Shown piece after piece: positions 34,307 through 42,592 of a stretch of 58,740 nucleotides of DNA (positions are counted from its first letter, which is position 1; the number at the start of each line of letters is the position of its first letter). The stretch is from contig JAFAAS010000066.1 of the NCBI GenBank assembly GCA_023426435.1, positions 1 to 58,740 on the forward strand, given 5' to 3'. This DNA comes from Verrucomicrobiota bacterium. Lineage in GTDB: Bacteria; Verrucomicrobiota; Verrucomicrobiia; Opitutales; Opitutaceae. The position numbers and the translations under genes are program-made. Below the pieces are notes generated by a model, which saw only the letters and a list, made by a program, of their open reading frames with translations, was not told the origin of the DNA and did not search any database.

Positions 34307-35215
34307 CTACGCTGCCGCCAACTCGATCGAGACTTTCCAGGTCTTTTTCGATTTCGGAGCAATCGATCCGGCGGTGCCGTCCGCCACGGCGTCGCTCAAT
34401 GCTTCATGCGGCGAGGTGGTGGGTTCCAGCGCGGCATGCCAGAACCCGTTCCTTCCGCCGGAGCAGATGTAAATTCCGAGCCACGGTTGCTCCGCCACAT
34501 CCCAGCGGAAGATCAATTTCTCCCCGGTCGCACCGTGGACGAGCGTCGCGACTCCGCCCGTTTCCGGACCGGCAAACACTTTCGCGTATCCGGGCGTATC
34601 CGCACCGAAGATACCTCGGTCCAAAATCGCGTCCGTCGACGCCGCGGGCCATGAGACGCGCGCGCCCTTCGCAATCGCCGCCGAGTGAAACGCGGAGACG
34701 CGCACCTCTTTCACCGCGGACGAGAGTTCGATCCGGTCGCCCGTTTCCCAGCGGAGCAGCGGATGCAAGGCCCAGAGGTAAGGCCGGGCCTCGCTTCCGC
34801 GATTTTCCAACTCATACTCCAAAAGAACCCCGTCTCCGCTCACGACCGCGCGCCGCTTCAAACGTCCATCGAAGGTCGTCAGCGCGATCTCGGCATCGAT
34901 CGCCCCGCCGATCTCCGCCGTTTGCTGTCCGGCGATTTCCCACGCGCGCGTCCACACTTCCCCATGCGCCGGATGATCGGCGCCGTTGAGCGTGCACGCG
35001 GCGACGGTGGGGAAGCATTCGTCGACTGCGATCATGGGACGCTGCGGAACCTCGCCGTCATGCGCGCGCCAGTAATCGAGCGGCGTCTGCTGCGGCGCCC
35101 AGAGCCACTCCCGGCCCGTGACGGGATTCGCCAGGCTGAGGATGCGCGCTCCCGTCGGAACAACGGAGAGCGAGCATCGTGACGAGCTCAGGGTGTGAAC
35201 CCGACAGGGCGGCAT
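34307..35215 (-). CDS. Galactose-mutarotase-like (aldose 1-epimerase fold) protein
   Basis: A 302-residue protein with the supersandwich fold of aldose 1-epimerases: V-V-P-T-G-A-R-I-L-S-L at the start, A-V-D-E-C-F-P-T-V (in place of a typical substrate-binding segment), H-P-A-H-G-E-V-W with the conserved H-G-E, W-A-L-H-P-L-L-R-W with the second His, and a late E-P-T-T-S-P near the usual catalytic Glu. It probably interconverts anomers of galactose or a related sugar released by the GH36 enzyme. No signal peptide is visible. ATG 35215 is given; a TTG at 35233 would add six residues. Confidence 0.82.
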   Translation of the reverse strand: MPPCRVHTLSSSRCSLSVVPTGARILSLANPVTGREWLWAPQQTPLDYWRAHDGEVPQRPMIAVDECFPTVAACTLNGADHPAHGEVWTRAWEIAGQQTAEIGGAIDAEIALTTFDGRLKRRAVVSGDGVLLEYELENRGSEARPYLWALHPLLRWETGDRIELSSAVKEVRVSAFHSAAIAKGARVSWPAASTDAILDRGIFGADTPGYAKVFAGPETGGVATLVHGATGEKLIFRWDVAEQPWLGIYICSGGRNGFWHAALEPTTSPHEALSDAVADGTAGSIAPKSKKTWKVSIELAAA

Positions 35216-35269
35216 GGTCGGGTTCGATTTCAACGAAGCGCCGGTTGACTGCGGTTGAGATGAGCCCGC

Positions 35270-37525
35270 TTAGAACTTGTAGCTCACCGAAACGCGAAGA
35301 TTCGTCGGAGTGCCGATGAACACGCCGCTCCGATTGAACGCGCTCTGATAGTATTCCTCGTTCAACACATTGTTGATCGTCGCCTGCACGGAATACTGAC
35401 CGCGCGTGTAGTAGAGAGATGCGTTCACCAGCGTTCTTTCCGGCAGATAGAAGCTCGGCTGAATCGGAACCTGCTGGTTCGTGTAGTTGGATGCCTGGAT
35501 GCCCGGACGCTTGCCGAGGTAATCCACCCCGACACCGAAACCGAATCCCTTCAACGCGCCGTCCTTGAAATCGTAGCGGGTGAAGAGGCCCGCCGCGCGA
35601 TCGCTCGACGCGAGCAGCGGCACGCCATTGTCCTGCCGCGCTTTCTGAATGAACACGCTGCCGACCACCGTCCAGTTGTTCGTCAATGCCAGACCCAGGC
35701 TCGCTTCGGTGCCGCGGTTCTTGATGTTGCCATAAAGATTCGGCAGGCGCGGCACGGGCGGCGGCGACGTGAAGTTCGCCGGATTGCCGAGGTTGAACTG
35801 CGTCTGCTCCAGTTCGTAATACGCGACGGTCAGCGAGACGCGCTTGTCGTTGGTCGAAAGCTTCACGCCGATTTCGTCCTGCACGCCTTCCGAGAAAAGC
35901 GGCGCCGTGCCCGCGGAAACACCACTCGTATCGGTGGTCAACGAGGCGTTGGACGAGTGTCCATAATACAGCGCGACGTTCGGCGTAACTTTATACACCG
36001 CACCGTAGCTGAAGGAATCGTGATTCTTCGTCGGAATCCCGGTCGAGTTGCCCGTCAACTTGTTCGTCGAGGTCCGGCTCGCCCAAACGCTCGAGATGCC
36101 GCCCGTCAACAGCAGACGGTCGTCGAGCAACCCGAGTTGCTCGCGCACATAGATCTGCCGCTCGTAAGTCTGACCGGCTTGATGCTGATTGATCCCGCTG
36201 AACGTGATCGGAACGTTCTGAAAATCCTCGGTCCGGGTGACATCGACCTGGCCGCGATTCGCCGTGCGCGTGACGCTGTTGCCCGTGAGCGATCCCGCAT
36301 AAGCGAAGCCGGCGGTCGTCGTCGAACGCACGTTCCCGAGGTCGTATTTGAACACGTAGTCGTTCTGGAAATTCACGAAGTGATAGTTCGCGTCGGAATC
36401 CGACGCCGACGACAAACCGATCGGGCTCACCGCCACCGTGGACCCGATATAATTGCCCGTCGCGGGATCGACCCGGCCGTTTCCGGCACTGATGTTGATG
36501 TTCGTGCCGAGCGCGTAGGTGTTGAGATTCATGAAACGACCGGCGAAACGCACCGAGATGTTGTCGTTGATGCTGGTCGTGAGAAACGCGCTGACTTCCT
36601 GACGAATATCCGAACGCAGCTCGCCCGCTCCGCGCGGATTCGAATCGCGCTCGACCCCGCGGAACGTGATCAACTCGTCATTCGTGCCCACCGAGGGATC
36701 GACCGGAATGCCGCCGTAAGCCTGCACGCGATAATCACCGAAGAAGGATTTCACGACGAGGCGCGTCTTCGAATTGATCTGCCACAACACGCTCGGCGCC
36801 ACCATCCACATCTGTTTGAACGACGCATCCCACCAACCCTCGCTGTCCTGGAAACCGGCGACGATGCGCGTCGCCACTTTGCCGGGAATCGCGACCGTGT
36901 TGTAATCGATCATCGCCTGATTCGTGTCGAACAAGCCGGCTTGCACCTTGAACTCACCGCGCGTCCGGAAATCGGGGCTCTTGGTGATCGTGTTGACCGT
37001 GCCGCCCGGCGTGCCTTGCGGCTGCAGGATCGCGTCCGGTCCTTTCATGACTTCCAGCCGCTGCACATAGGCCGGATAAATATTCATCTGACCCTGGTTC
37101 GTGCGAAACCCGTCGATGATCGTGAAATCGCTGCGGAATCCACGGATCACCACGCGCTCGAGTCCGTTCGGCGTGATGCTCTCCACGACACCGGACGCAT
37201 ACTTCAACGCATCCGCCAAACGCTCCGCGCCGACGTCATCGAGAAGTTCCGACGTCACGACCGAAATGCTTCCGGGCGTTTCGAGAATGCCCGCCGCCAC
37301 ACGACCTCCGGACGCAATTTCATCCGCCTGATAACGGGAGGTCTGCTGACCAGTCACTTCGAAGGGGCTCAGAACAACCGGCGCGTCATTGGAGACATCG
37401 TCGCTGGGCGCAGTCTGGGCGCGAACGGGCAGGCTGCCGGCGCTCGCGAACATTAAGCCGGCGACAAGAGCGATGACGCGTTGCTGCGATCCTCTCGGCC
37501 GGACGTGTGATGTGGGAACGTTCAT
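35270..37525 (-). CDS. TonB-dependent outer-membrane receptor
   Basis: A 751-residue protein: Sec signal ending V-R-A-Q, the family-typical L-S-P-F-E-V-T-G segment near the mature N-terminus, a plug domain (I-S-V-V-T-S-E-L-L-D-D-V, V-V-I-R-G-F-R-S-D-F, V-M-K-G-P-D-A-I-L), and a 22-strand-type beta barrel ending with Y-K-F, the correct terminal aromatic. It resembles siderophore-type receptors in the plug, but its operon position next to an alpha-galactosidase suggests saccharide uptake. It should use TonB-ExbBD energy; no TonB is in the window. First gene of the 11-gene set and divergent from deoR. No SusD partner is present, as usual outside Bacteroidota. Confidence 0.93.
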   Translation of the reverse strand: MNVPTSHVRPRGSQQRVIALVAGLMFASAGSLPVRAQTAPSDDVSNDAPVVLSPFEVTGQQTSRYQADEIASGGRVAAGILETPGSISVVTSELLDDVGAERLADALKYASGVVESITPNGLERVVIRGFRSDFTIIDGFRTNQGQMNIYPAYVQRLEVMKGPDAILQPQGTPGGTVNTITKSPDFRTRGEFKVQAGLFDTNQAMIDYNTVAIPGKVATRIVAGFQDSEGWWDASFKQMWMVAPSVLWQINSKTRLVVKSFFGDYRVQAYGGIPVDPSVGTNDELITFRGVERDSNPRGAGELRSDIRQEVSAFLTTSINDNISVRFAGRFMNLNTYALGTNINISAGNGRVDPATGNYIGSTVAVSPIGLSSASDSDANYHFVNFQNDYVFKYDLGNVRSTTTAGFAYAGSLTGNSVTRTANRGQVDVTRTEDFQNVPITFSGINQHQAGQTYERQIYVREQLGLLDDRLLLTGGISSVWASRTSTNKLTGNSTGIPTKNHDSFSYGAVYKVTPNVALYYGHSSNASLTTDTSGVSAGTAPLFSEGVQDEIGVKLSTNDKRVSLTVAYYELEQTQFNLGNPANFTSPPPVPRLPNLYGNIKNRGTEASLGLALTNNWTVVGSVFIQKARQDNGVPLLASSDRAAGLFTRYDFKDGALKGFGFGVGVDYLGKRPGIQASNYTNQQVPIQPSFYLPERTLVNASLYYTRGQYSVQATINNVLNEEYYQSAFNRSGVFIGTPTNLRVSVSYKF

Positions 37526-37894
37526 GGGGTGTAGTGGAGAACCAGCAGCGCCTAACAGCGCCGCATGTTCGTAGGGTTGGTGTGAATCGACCGACGTGAT
37601 TTCCGGCCGATGTATTTTGATACGTGGTTGAGCATTTTTGATCCGTCAACTTCAAAAACTATCGAATTATTCTCAACCAACCTCGCTCAGACCGCGCATC
37701 GGAAGTCGTCTAAACTCCTCTCAAATCCTTCCTATTCAGCACCTGACCTGTTTCAAAGACGACTCGGGGCTCCCCCGATAGGACATTTGTCTTGCGGTTG
37801 CATTCCCTCAACAAATGATCGATTTATCTCATTCATTGATCGCTAGCCTACCCGTCTGTTTCCCTTCCTCAACCCCCGCCCGAGCGTCCCTTCC
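37526..37894. promoter_or_regulatory. Divergent TonB receptor / deoR promoter region
   Basis: An AT-richer 369-base region between the divergent operon and its likely regulator. TGGTTGAG (37625-37632) and CTCAACCA (37672-37679) are a perfect 8-bp inverted repeat 39 bases apart, a spacing that could allow looping or two half-sites. TGATCG occurs twice near 37817-37840. No small gene is supported. Confidence 0.5.
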
Positions 37895-38686
37895 ATGAAA
37901 AAGATCCGCACTCTCGCGATGATCGACTACGTCCGTGAGCGTAAATACTGCTCCACGAGCGAGCTTCAACGCGCGTTCGACGTCTCTCCCGCCACGATCC
38001 AACGGGACATCGCGGAGATCATCCGCAGCAAAAAACTGCGAAAAGTTCACGGCGGCGTCGCCGCGATCGAAACCTCCTCCAATTCCTCGTCCGCTTCGGC
38101 CGCCGACGAGCGTTTCGGCGATCGCGTGATGATCCACCCGGACGAGAAGCGCACGATCGCCAAACTCGCGATCTCGCTGATCTCCGAGGGCGACGTGCTT
38201 TTTCTCGATTCCTCCACGACTGCCCTCTTCCTCGCCCGCGAGCTTCGCACCACGTCGTTCAAGAACATCACGATCATCACCAACTCCGCTTCGCTCGCGG
38301 AAGAGTTTCGCTCCTCCGCCCTGCCCTACTCGCTGATCTGCCTCGGCGGCACCTACGACGCGCATCTCAACGCCTACCTCGGCAAAGCCACGCTCGAATG
38401 GCTGAAACGCTACACGCTCGACAAGGCCTTCATCTCCGCCGCCGGCATCACCTCGCGCGGTCTGTTCACCCACCACGAAGCGCTCGCCGAATTCCTGGAT
38501 CACGTGATGCGCGCCGCGAAGGTCAGCCACGCGCTGGTCGATAGCAGCAAATTCAACAAAAACGCCGTCTTCGGGATCTGCTCGCTCGCCGACGTTCCTT
38601 CTCTCGTCACCGACGCGCCCCCGCCCCCCGAAATCGCCGAAGGCGTCGGCCGCGTCATCCAGCCTTCCAATAACCGTGACGTATAA
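37895..38686 (+). CDS. DeoR/GlpR family transcriptional regulator
   Basis: A 263-residue regulator. The N-terminal DeoR helix-turn-helix includes S-T-S-E-L-Q-R-A-F-D-V-S-P-A-T-I-Q-R-D-I, followed by the usual R-K-V-H-G-G. The sensor domain is the isomerase-like DeoR C domain with D-E-K-R-T-I-A-K, F-L-D-S-S-T-T-A-L and a final V-D-S-S-K-F. Such regulators normally repress and respond to phosphorylated sugar intermediates. It faces the 11-gene alpha-galactoside set and is its most likely regulator, perhaps sensing the FGGY kinase product (inference). Its 3' end overlaps the GTG start of mqo by 11 bases. Confidence 0.93.
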   Translation: MKKIRTLAMIDYVRERKYCSTSELQRAFDVSPATIQRDIAEIIRSKKLRKVHGGVAAIETSSNSSSASAADERFGDRVMIHPDEKRTIAKLAISLISEGDVLFLDSSTTALFLARELRTTSFKNITIITNSASLAEEFRSSALPYSLICLGGTYDAHLNAYLGKATLEWLKRYTLDKAFISAAGITSRGLFTHHEALAEFLDHVMRAAKVSHALVDSSKFNKNAVFGICSLADVPSLVTDAPPPPEIAEGVGRVIQPSNNRDV

Positions 38687-40187
38687 CACGCACGTCCGCG
38701 ATCCCGACGTCGTTCTGGTTGGCAGCGGCGTCATGTCCGCCAACCTCGCCGCCCTGCTGAAGCGCCTCGCGCCGCAACTCTCGATTCAAGTTTACGAGGT
38801 CACGACCGACCTCGCCCAAGAAGCCTCCAACGGCTGGAACAACGCCGGCACCGGTCACGCCGGCCTCTGCGAGCTCAGCTACACGCCCGGCCGCGAACCC
38901 GACGGCAGCGTCAACGTCGCGAAGCTCGTCGAGATCTTCGAGCAATTCGAGTTCTCCAAACAGTTCTGGGCCCACGCCGTCACCCACGGCATGATCGCGC
39001 GCCCCGCCGAGTGCATCAACCCCGTGCCCCACCTCAGCTTCGTGCACGGCGAAGACCAGGTCGATTTCCTCCAGCGCCGCCACGCCGCGATGGCCGCGCA
39101 TCACTTCTTCGCCGGCATCGAATACTCCACCGATCGCAACACGATCGGTTCATGGGCGCCGCTGCTCACCGAGGGCCGCAACCCCGCTGTTCCGATCGCC
39201 GCCACGCGACTCATGCGCGGCACCGACGTCAACTTCGGCAACATCGCGCGCCAACTCTTCGGCTGGCTCGCGCAACAGGATCGTTGCGGCATCGCCGCCA
39301 ATCATCGCGTCATCGATCTCGAAAAAAACGCGAGCGGCTGGGACCTCACCGTTCGCGATCTCGCCACCGGAAATCTCCGCCGTAATCGCGCGAAGTTTGT
39401 TTTCATCGGCGCCGGCGGCGGAAGCCTGCCGCTCTTGCAACGTTCCGGAATCCCCGAAGCCAAAGGCCTCGGCGGTTTCCCCATCGGCGGACAATGGCTC
39501 ATCTGCGAAAACCCCGCCGTCATCGCGAAGCATCAGGCGAAAGTTTACGGCCAGGCCCTCGACGCCGCGCCCACCATGGCCGTGCCGCATCTCGATACAC
39601 GCCTGCTCGATGGCGAAACGAAACTTCTCTTCGGCCCTTTCGCCGCGTGGACGACGAAGTTCCTCCACAAAAAAGGCAGCGTCCTCGACCTCCCGCGCTC
39701 CATTCGTTCCGACAATCTCGCGACGCTGATCAACATCGGCGTCTCCAACATTCCCCTCGTCAAATACCTCGTCCAACAAGGCACGCAGAGCATGGAAGAC
39801 CGGCTCGAAGTGCTCCGCATCTTTTATCCCGCCGCGAAGCGCGAGGACTGGAAACTCATCGACGCCGGCATTCGCGTGCAGGCGATCAAGAAAACGGACG
39901 GCAAAGCCGGCATCGTTCACTTCGGCACCGAAGTGCTCACCGATTCCGATCGCTCGCTCTCCGCCCTGCTCGGCGCGTCGCCCGGTGCATCGGTTTCGGT
40001 CCACATCGTGGTCGAGGTCATCAAGCGCTGTTTCCCCGACCTGCTCGACACGCCCGCCGGCCGCGCCCGGATGAAAACGGTGATCCCAAACTGGGATGAA
40101 GATCTCAAAGCCCCCTCCGCCGCCGCCCGCTTCCGCGAACTCAGCGCCCAAGCCGAATCGATCCTGCAGCTCCACCGCGGCTCCTGA
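38676..40187 (+). CDS. mqo: Malate:quinone oxidoreductase
   Basis: A 503-residue flavoprotein of normal Mqo length. The FAD loop V-L-V-G-S-G-V-M-S-A-N-L is at the N-terminus, then E-A-S-N-G-W-N-N-A-G-T-G-H-A, T-D-V-N-F-G-N, F-I-G-A-G-G-G-S-L-P-L-L-Q, F-P-I-G-G-Q-W-L, and F-G-P-F-A-A-W are classic. It oxidises malate to oxaloacetate and passes electrons to quinone at the inner membrane. The start is a GTG inside the last codons of deoR, because no later Met precedes the FAD loop. Translational coupling to deoR is likely. Functionally it links to ppc in oxaloacetate supply. Confidence 0.95.
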   Translation: MTYNTHVRDPDVVLVGSGVMSANLAALLKRLAPQLSIQVYEVTTDLAQEASNGWNNAGTGHAGLCELSYTPGREPDGSVNVAKLVEIFEQFEFSKQFWAHAVTHGMIARPAECINPVPHLSFVHGEDQVDFLQRRHAAMAAHHFFAGIEYSTDRNTIGSWAPLLTEGRNPAVPIAATRLMRGTDVNFGNIARQLFGWLAQQDRCGIAANHRVIDLEKNASGWDLTVRDLATGNLRRNRAKFVFIGAGGGSLPLLQRSGIPEAKGLGGFPIGGQWLICENPAVIAKHQAKVYGQALDAAPTMAVPHLDTRLLDGETKLLFGPFAAWTTKFLHKKGSVLDLPRSIRSDNLATLINIGVSNIPLVKYLVQQGTQSMEDRLEVLRIFYPAAKREDWKLIDAGIRVQAIKKTDGKAGIVHFGTEVLTDSDRSLSALLGASPGASVSVHIVVEVIKRCFPDLLDTPAGRARMKTVIPNWDEDLKAPSAAARFRELSAQAESILQLHRGS

Positions 40188-40229
40188 TGTTCGCAAGCCG
40201 GTATTCAGAGCCCCTCCCTTCCCTCCTCG

Positions 40230-41549
40230 TCATCCTTCAGCGATCAACCGGCGCGCACTGCGTTCCACTCCTTCGAGGATTCGATCCCGAACGTAGGCGG
40301 GGAAGCCTCGTGGAATTTCTTTCTGAACGGCCGCGAGAACGTGTGGAGTTTGCTCGATCAGGTCGGCGATTATTTTGCCGGCATCTACCAACCCGGCGGA
40401 CTTAGCCACAGCGTCCCAGTGACGCGGCTTGATCTCGCTCAGCTTCCAGTGCGGATTGCGACCTCGCACCGCCATCGCGAGCTTCACTTTGCGTTCATCG
40501 AGCTGATTGGCCCCGCGTCCGATAATCGGCCACGCGGACAGCACGTCGTAGAACGGCGTCAACCGGTAGGTTCCACCCCGCTCGTGAAACAGGGAATAAT
40601 TCTTCGCATGCCCATCGGTCGCCGCGAGCATCCAGAACACGATTTGCGCTCGCAGAAACGCCTCTTTGTCTTGGATCGGTCGCGAGCTGTTATCGAGGAT
40701 GCGAAAGACGTCCCGCATTCCCGGACCTCCATCCGACTCGTATTTCGACGCGGATGAAAACCCAAGCGCCTGACAAAAATCCTCCTGCGGTAAACGTGCG
40801 ATCCAGCCGTCCGGCTGAACGGCACGATCAAAGCGGGTCACGACCAGGACTTTCTGGCTGCCGAACTCAGCGATTTTGGCTTCCGCAACTTCGAGCCCAA
40901 ACCCCGCAAGCAGACGCATGCTGAGCCACTCGTTCTCGATCGAATCCTTCATGTCCGCCTGAAGGTTTCCGACCAACCCCAACGGTAACTTCAAAATATG
41001 GGTGGTCGGCGTTGCTCCCTGCGGAACGCACCAGCGGCCACGGTGAAACAACAGAGCCGTCTTCTCCTGCGCGCCGGCGATTGAGATTCGAAACTCCCCG
41101 TCATCCTTCTGCCCGAGCATTCGTGAACCGGAAATCGCCGCATGAATGGTCTGCTCCACGGCTTTCTCGGTCAAAGGCTCCGCGTCGATTTCGTGAACCC
41201 GCTTGGGCAACTCGCCTTCGGGGAGGAGTTGCACCGCACCGACACAATCGCGACCGATCACGGTGAGTAGGTCAAACGCCTCGGTGGATTCCGTAGAAAA
41301 TCTGGATCGGAGCCGCCGCCGGATCGCGTCGCTGTCCGGCAAAAGGTTGTCGAAGAAATTCGCGACGACTGTCCCTCGGTGAGGAACGTTTCCCGGAACG
41401 AACGGCATCGAAAGCGACAGCACCCGTGCGGCGGGGCTGTCGACCCACGATTCGTCGTATTGGAACGTATCTGAACCGCGATTGCTCTGGGTCCACGTTC
41501 CGACGCGGAGCCCATTCATCCAGACAACTAGAATCCGCTGGCTGGCCAT
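40230..41549 (-). CDS. hipA: HipA family serine/threonine kinase toxin
   Basis: A 439-residue protein of HipA size. The N-terminal couple_hipA domain (V-V-W-M-N-G-L-R-V-G-T-W, F-V-P-G-N-V-P-H-R, N-L-L-P-D-S) is followed by the kinase-like domain: F-R-I-S-I-A-G-A-Q-E-K (phosphate-loop lysine region), T-T-H-I-L-K-L, and the catalytic A-T-D-G-H-A-K-N-Y-S with the D-x-H-x-K-N loop, then L-T-P-F-Y-D-V-L-S (metal site). HipA toxins phosphorylate glutamyl-tRNA synthetase and induce persistence; that target is known only for some members. It is 4 bases downstream of the antitoxin gene. Composition is less GC-rich than neighbours. Confidence 0.93.
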   Translation of the reverse strand: MASQRILVVWMNGLRVGTWTQSNRGSDTFQYDESWVDSPAARVLSLSMPFVPGNVPHRGTVVANFFDNLLPDSDAIRRRLRSRFSTESTEAFDLLTVIGRDCVGAVQLLPEGELPKRVHEIDAEPLTEKAVEQTIHAAISGSRMLGQKDDGEFRISIAGAQEKTALLFHRGRWCVPQGATPTTHILKLPLGLVGNLQADMKDSIENEWLSMRLLAGFGLEVAEAKIAEFGSQKVLVVTRFDRAVQPDGWIARLPQEDFCQALGFSSASKYESDGGPGMRDVFRILDNSSRPIQDKEAFLRAQIVFWMLAATDGHAKNYSLFHERGGTYRLTPFYDVLSAWPIIGRGANQLDERKVKLAMAVRGRNPHWKLSEIKPRHWDAVAKSAGLVDAGKIIADLIEQTPHVLAAVQKEIPRGFPAYVRDRILEGVERSARRLIAEG

Positions 41550-41553
41550 CGGA

Positions 41554-41877
41554 TCACCAAGTTGGCGCGGACTTCGAGCCCGCGGCGGATTTCTTCTGAG
41601 GTTTTTGAATCCGTGTCGGAGGACTCGCCGTGGACGCGTCGCCCTGCTGCTGCACAACAATACGACCGCCAAGCGCGGAGACGATGCGGGCGATTTGATC
41701 GAAGCTCGTGACTCCAGGATCTGCCTCGATTTTCGCAACCCGCTTTTGGTTCACTCCGATCCGCTGCCCGAGGTCTGCCTGGCTGAGCTTCCGATCTTTC
41801 CTGAGGGCACGAAGCACGGCTTTGAGCTGCGTTGCAGTGGACACCGGGTAGTTCATCTTTCCCACCATACTACTCAT
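41554..41877 (-). CDS. hipB: HipB-like XRE family antitoxin
   Basis: A 107-residue protein with one helix-turn-helix: L-R-K-D-R-K-L-S-Q-A-D-L-G-Q-R-I-G, V-N-Q-K-R-V-A-K-I-E, then F-D-Q-I-A-R-I-V-S-A-L-G, followed by a beta segment (G-R-I-V-V-Q-Q) and a basic, disordered tail (P-Q-K-K-S-A-A-G-S). As antitoxin it should bind HipA and repress its own operon. Three starts are close: ATG 41877, 41868 and 41856; the first is given, the last has a GGGA sequence just upstream. It is first in a two-gene operon, with palindromes at 41902-41938 directly upstream. Confidence 0.9.
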   Translation of the reverse strand: MSSMVGKMNYPVSTATQLKAVLRALRKDRKLSQADLGQRIGVNQKRVAKIEADPGVTSFDQIARIVSALGGRIVVQQQGDASTASPPTRIQKPQKKSAAGSKSAPTW

Positions 41878-41901
41878 TGATAGTAAATGCAAGTAACCAC
41901 T

Positions 41902-41938
41902 TATCCGTAGTAATAACCGGATACTACATTTATGTAGT
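41902..41938. promoter_or_regulatory. Palindromic hipBA operator candidates
   Basis: TATCCG (41902-41907) and CGGATA (41918-41923) are inverted arms with a 10-base spacer. Directly adjoining, ACTACAT-TT-ATGTAGT (41923-41938) is a perfect 7-bp palindrome. The TATCC...GGATA arms are the same as in the known E. coli HipB operators, although there the spacer between those 5-base arms is 8 and here it is 12. They lie 25-60 bases before the hipB start. Confidence 0.65.
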
Positions 41939-42398
41939 GAGGTCGTTCGTGGGTCGAAAACATCTTCAACCAAGCCTCAATTGCACCGATGGCCGAAACC
42001 CAGCCCTCTTCAGGGCGTCGAGCCATAGCGTTCGTCCTCGTCGAGCGCTTGAATCCGGCGAAGCGCCAACGCGTGCGTGGGCGAAGGATCCAAACAAGAC
42101 AACCGACCTCGTCGTCTGGATTTACCCGACCGGACGCTGCGTCGTCGTGAGCCACCGCGGTCTCCGCCGAGCTCTCGAGCGCCACGAGCGGGCGTGGCGG
42201 GAACACTTCCCGGTCCGTGTGCAGCGCACTCCGAATTCATATGGCGGATAACCCAGAATACCGAGACAGCCCATGAGAGTCGCAACGAAGCTCACGCCGT
42301 CAGTTCTAGAGTTCAGTCTACCTTCTACATTTGCTAGCAGTGCTAGCACTTCAACATCGCGAACCATACGCAATCCGGTGATATTCGCCGACTTACGC
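41939..42398. other. Unresolved region between hipB and tRNA-Glu
   Basis: No confident gene. A plus-strand frame reads T-D-L-V-V-W-I-Y-P-T-G-R-C-V-V-V-S-H-R-G-L-R and ends near 42251 with a protein-like composition but no good start; it may be a remnant. A short, low-GC patch with C-T-A-G-C-A-G-T-G-C-T-A-G-C words is at about 42330-42350. Confidence 0.3.
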
Positions 42399-42476
42399 TG
42401 GCGTCCCCACGGGGATTCGAACCCCGGTTCTCACCGTGAAAGGGTGGTGTCCTGGACCAGGCTAGACGATGGGGAC
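42399..42476 (-). tRNA. tRNA-Glu (anticodon TTC)
   Basis: Read on the minus strand the 78-base gene folds as a cloverleaf: acceptor stem GTCCCCA with TGGGGAC, discriminator G and encoded CCA; D arm T-C-T-A-G-C-C-T-G-G-T-C-C-A-G-G-A; anticodon stem-loop C-C-C-T-T-T-C-A-C-G-G with anticodon TTC; and T arm CCGGGGTTCGAATCCCCG. The sequence agrees with bacterial tRNA-Glu. The hipBA island lies on its 3' side. Confidence 0.97.
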
Positions 42477-42592
42477 TAACCGCGGAGCCGGGCACCCTAC
42501 GGTCGAAGTTCACCTGCGCAAGGCCAAATTTCGCCGGCGACGTCTCAAAATTTTCGCTTCGCACCTCTTCTCTTTCGCGGCAAACCCACCCA

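Noticed and set aside
40188..42476. Integration by an integrase with att sites at tRNA-Glu
   Set aside because: No integrase gene and no duplicate of the tRNA 3' end near 40190-40260; only the position and composition point to an island.
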